The notes under the pieces were generated by a model, which was not told the origin of the DNA, searched no databases, and worked only from the letters and a program-made list of their open reading frames with translations. From contig JAAYJU010000121.1 in the NCBI GenBank assembly GCA_012522735.1, positions 48,410-112,409 on the forward strand: DNA of 64,000 bases, in the 5' to 3' direction. The translations under genes were made by a program, and so were the position numbers. Source of the DNA: Clostridiales bacterium (GTDB taxonomy: Bacteria > Bacillota > Clostridia > Lachnospirales > Lachnospiraceae). Shown here piece by piece: positions 61,860 to 64,000 of the stretch (within the stretch, counting starts at the first letter, position 1; each line of letters opens with the position of its first letter).

Positions 61860-63944
61860 TTATGATTCGCTTTCTTCCAGCTTAGCATTTTCCTCGATTA
61901 CCTTTTGTTGAACATCTGACGGAGCCTGTTCATATCTAGAGAATTCATAGGAATACTCACCGATACCACCAGTCATTGAGCGAAGGTCAGTAGAATATCC
62001 ATGTAATTCTGATAAAGGAATGTCTGCAACTATTTCTTGCTTACCATGCATAGGATTCATACCTAATACACGACCTCGTCTCTTGTTCAGGTCGCCCATT
62101 ATATCACCGGTAAATTTATCTGGAGCAACAACCTTCAATGACACGATAGGTTCTAAAAGAACAGGAGCACATTCCATAAAGCCCTGCTTAAATGCAATTA
62201 CGGTTGCTAATCTAAATGCCATCTCGGATGAGTCTACCGGATGATAAGATCCGTCCATCAAGGTTGCCTTTAAGCCTACTACGGGATAACCGGCTAGAGG
62301 GCCCTTTAATACGCTGTCTGCAATACCCTTTTCAACAGCAGGGAAATAGTTCCTAGGAACTGCTCCACCAAATACCTTCTCCTCAAATACATAAGCTGTT
62401 TCCAGATCGCCTGAAGGCTCGAAATCAATCGCAACATCACCATACTGACCATGTCCACCGGATTGCTTCTTATGCTTACCACGTACACTTGCCTTCTTAC
62501 GAATAGTCTCACGATAAGGAACCCTAGGCTGCATTGTTTCTACATCAACCTTATACTTTGATAAGAGCTTGCTTACTGATACATCTATCTGCTGCTCTCC
62601 AATACCATAAAGTAGTGTCTGTCTATTCTCTTTATCATTTACAACCTTTAATGTAAGATCCTCATCCATGAGCTTTTGTAAAGCTTGGGATACCTTATCA
62701 TCATCACCCTTATTCTTAGTCCTATAGCGAACGTAGGTATAGGGTTTAGAAATCTCAATGGGATCATATACAATCGGACTTGCCTTAGTCGAAAGTGTAT
62801 CACCAGTAGCTGTTTCAGACAGCTTGCCTAGCGCTCCGATATCTCCTGCATGAATCTCAGGAACCTCCATCTGTTCTTTTCCGCGAAGAATATATATCTT
62901 ATTTGTCTTCTCTTCAATATCTTTATTCGCATTGTAGAGAGGGGTATCGCTCTTCATTACACCGGAGCATACCTTAAATAATGAAAACTTGCCTATAAAA
63001 GGATCGGCAATAGTCTTAAACACTCTTGCTGAAAATGGCTTCTTAGAATCATAATTAGCCTCAAATGCTGCATCAGTATTAGCATTTTTACCGATAATAG
63101 TTCTCTTTGTAGGATCAGGGAAATATTTATCAATCGCTTGCATAAGCATTGTGGTTCCCTGTGCATTTAGTCCTGAACCCATTAGAACAGGTACAACAGA
63201 ACCATCTATAACATTAGTTCGAAGTGCTTGTGAAATTTCTTCTGGTGTAAATTCTTCACCGCTAAAATACTTATCCATTAATTCTTCATTGGTTTCAGCT
63301 ACTGCCTCCAGTAAAATTTCTCTGAACTTCGAAAGATTTTCCATAACATAGTCAGGAATTTCACATTCCTCGTAGTTGCTACCTGTTGTAAATCTTCTTC
63401 CTGCCATCTTTACAACATTCACGAAGCCAACAAATTTCTCATTCTCTCTGATGGGTACATGGAAGGGAGCTACTTTCTTACCGTAAAGCTCGCTTAACTG
63501 CTCCACACATTCTCTAAAGCTAGCGTTATCAAGATCCATGTCAGTTACAAAGAATATTCTAGGCAAATTATGTTTCTCACAAAATTCCCATGCTTTTTGC
63601 GCGCCTACTTCTACACCTGATTTAGCAGACACAACAATAACAGCCGCATCTGCGGCAGCCAATGCTTCCTCGACTTCTCCGACGAAGTCAAAATATCCGG
63701 GGGTGTCCAAAAAGTTAATCTTTACGTCATTAAATTCAATCGGTACTACGGTTGTGCTTATGGAGAATAACCTTTTCTGTTCTTCCTTATCGTAATCACT
63801 GATTGTATTTCCTTCTTCAACCTTACCTTGACGCTTAGTAATTCCAGTTGAGTACGCCATGGCTTCGACCAGAGTGGTCTTGCCACAGCTTCCGTGGCCT
63901 AACAAAACAACATTGCGGATCTTTTCCGAAGTATAAACCTTCAT
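61860..63944 (-). CDS. EF-G-like translation GTPase (FusA2-type)
   Basis: MKVYTSEKIRNVVLLGHGSCGKTTLVEAM; FLDTPGYFDFVGEV; KKQSGGHGQYGDVAIDFEP. Confidence 0.93.
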   Translation of the reverse strand: MKVYTSEKIRNVVLLGHGSCGKTTLVEAMAYSTGITKRQGKVEEGNTISDYDKEEQKRLFSISTTVVPIEFNDVKINFLDTPGYFDFVGEVEEALAAADAAVIVVSAKSGVEVGAQKAWEFCEKHNLPRIFFVTDMDLDNASFRECVEQLSELYGKKVAPFHVPIRENEKFVGFVNVVKMAGRRFTTGSNYEECEIPDYVMENLSKFREILLEAVAETNEELMDKYFSGEEFTPEEISQALRTNVIDGSVVPVLMGSGLNAQGTTMLMQAIDKYFPDPTKRTIIGKNANTDAAFEANYDSKKPFSARVFKTIADPFIGKFSLFKVCSGVMKSDTPLYNANKDIEEKTNKIYILRGKEQMEVPEIHAGDIGALGKLSETATGDTLSTKASPIVYDPIEISKPYTYVRYRTKNKGDDDKVSQALQKLMDEDLTLKVVNDKENRQTLLYGIGEQQIDVSVSKLLSKYKVDVETMQPRVPYRETIRKKASVRGKHKKQSGGHGQYGDVAIDFEPSGDLETAYVFEEKVFGGAVPRNYFPAVEKGIADSVLKGPLAGYPVVGLKATLMDGSYHPVDSSEMAFRLATVIAFKQGFMECAPVLLEPIVSLKVVAPDKFTGDIMGDLNKRRGRVLGMNPMHGKQEIVADIPLSELHGYSTDLRSMTGGIGEYSYEFSRYEQAPSDVQQKVIEENAKLEESES

Positions 63945-64000
63945 ACCATTTTCCTCCATTACATTATTAGTAAGTAGTAGAGTAATAAACATGTCTCAGT

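Noticed and set aside
60140-61860. Purine riboswitch upstream of NCS2 permeases
   Set aside because: The leader sequences do not show the conserved purine aptamer core.

Overview
This 64 kb window looks like a chromosomal segment of an AT-rich Firmicute, probably a Clostridia/Lachnospiraceae-type genome (inferred from protein style, not searched). Most genes are on the minus strand. Main blocks: (i) an ANT(6)-like nucleotidyltransferase and a truncated HD-domain gene (0-1.4 kb); (ii) a galactan/arabinogalactan utilisation operon lacI-SBP-permease-permease-GH35-GH53 (1.6-10.6 kb); (iii) glycogen phosphorylase and 4-alpha-glucanotransferase with a divergent LacI regulator (10.7-16 kb); (iv) a tightly overlapping four-gene operon of a YCF48-like propeller, YedE/YeeE-type transporter, cysteine desulfurase-like protein and DUF3343 (16.5-20.1 kb); (v) a MalT-like LuxR regulator, radical SAM, AAC(3)-like acetyltransferase and flotillin; (vi) an accessory stretch of small single-domain genes (28-42 kb: GNATs, kinase, DJ-1, DUF6886, DUF402, Imm5-like, etc.); (vii) envelope and signalling genes; (viii) a lysine-riboswitch-controlled amino-acid ABC transporter; (ix) two NCS2 permeases and an EF-G-like GTPase. 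No CRISPR array, rRNA, tRNA or intact transposase was recognised. The most interesting non-coding signals are: a family of bipartite nested hairpin elements whose two best copies (28.05 kb and 52.6 kb) show compensatory changes in their stems; two LacI operators around a strong promoter; tandem SD/anti-SD hairpins ahead of the GH53 gene; a 45-nt near-perfect palindrome overlapping a stop codon; and the lysine riboswitch.
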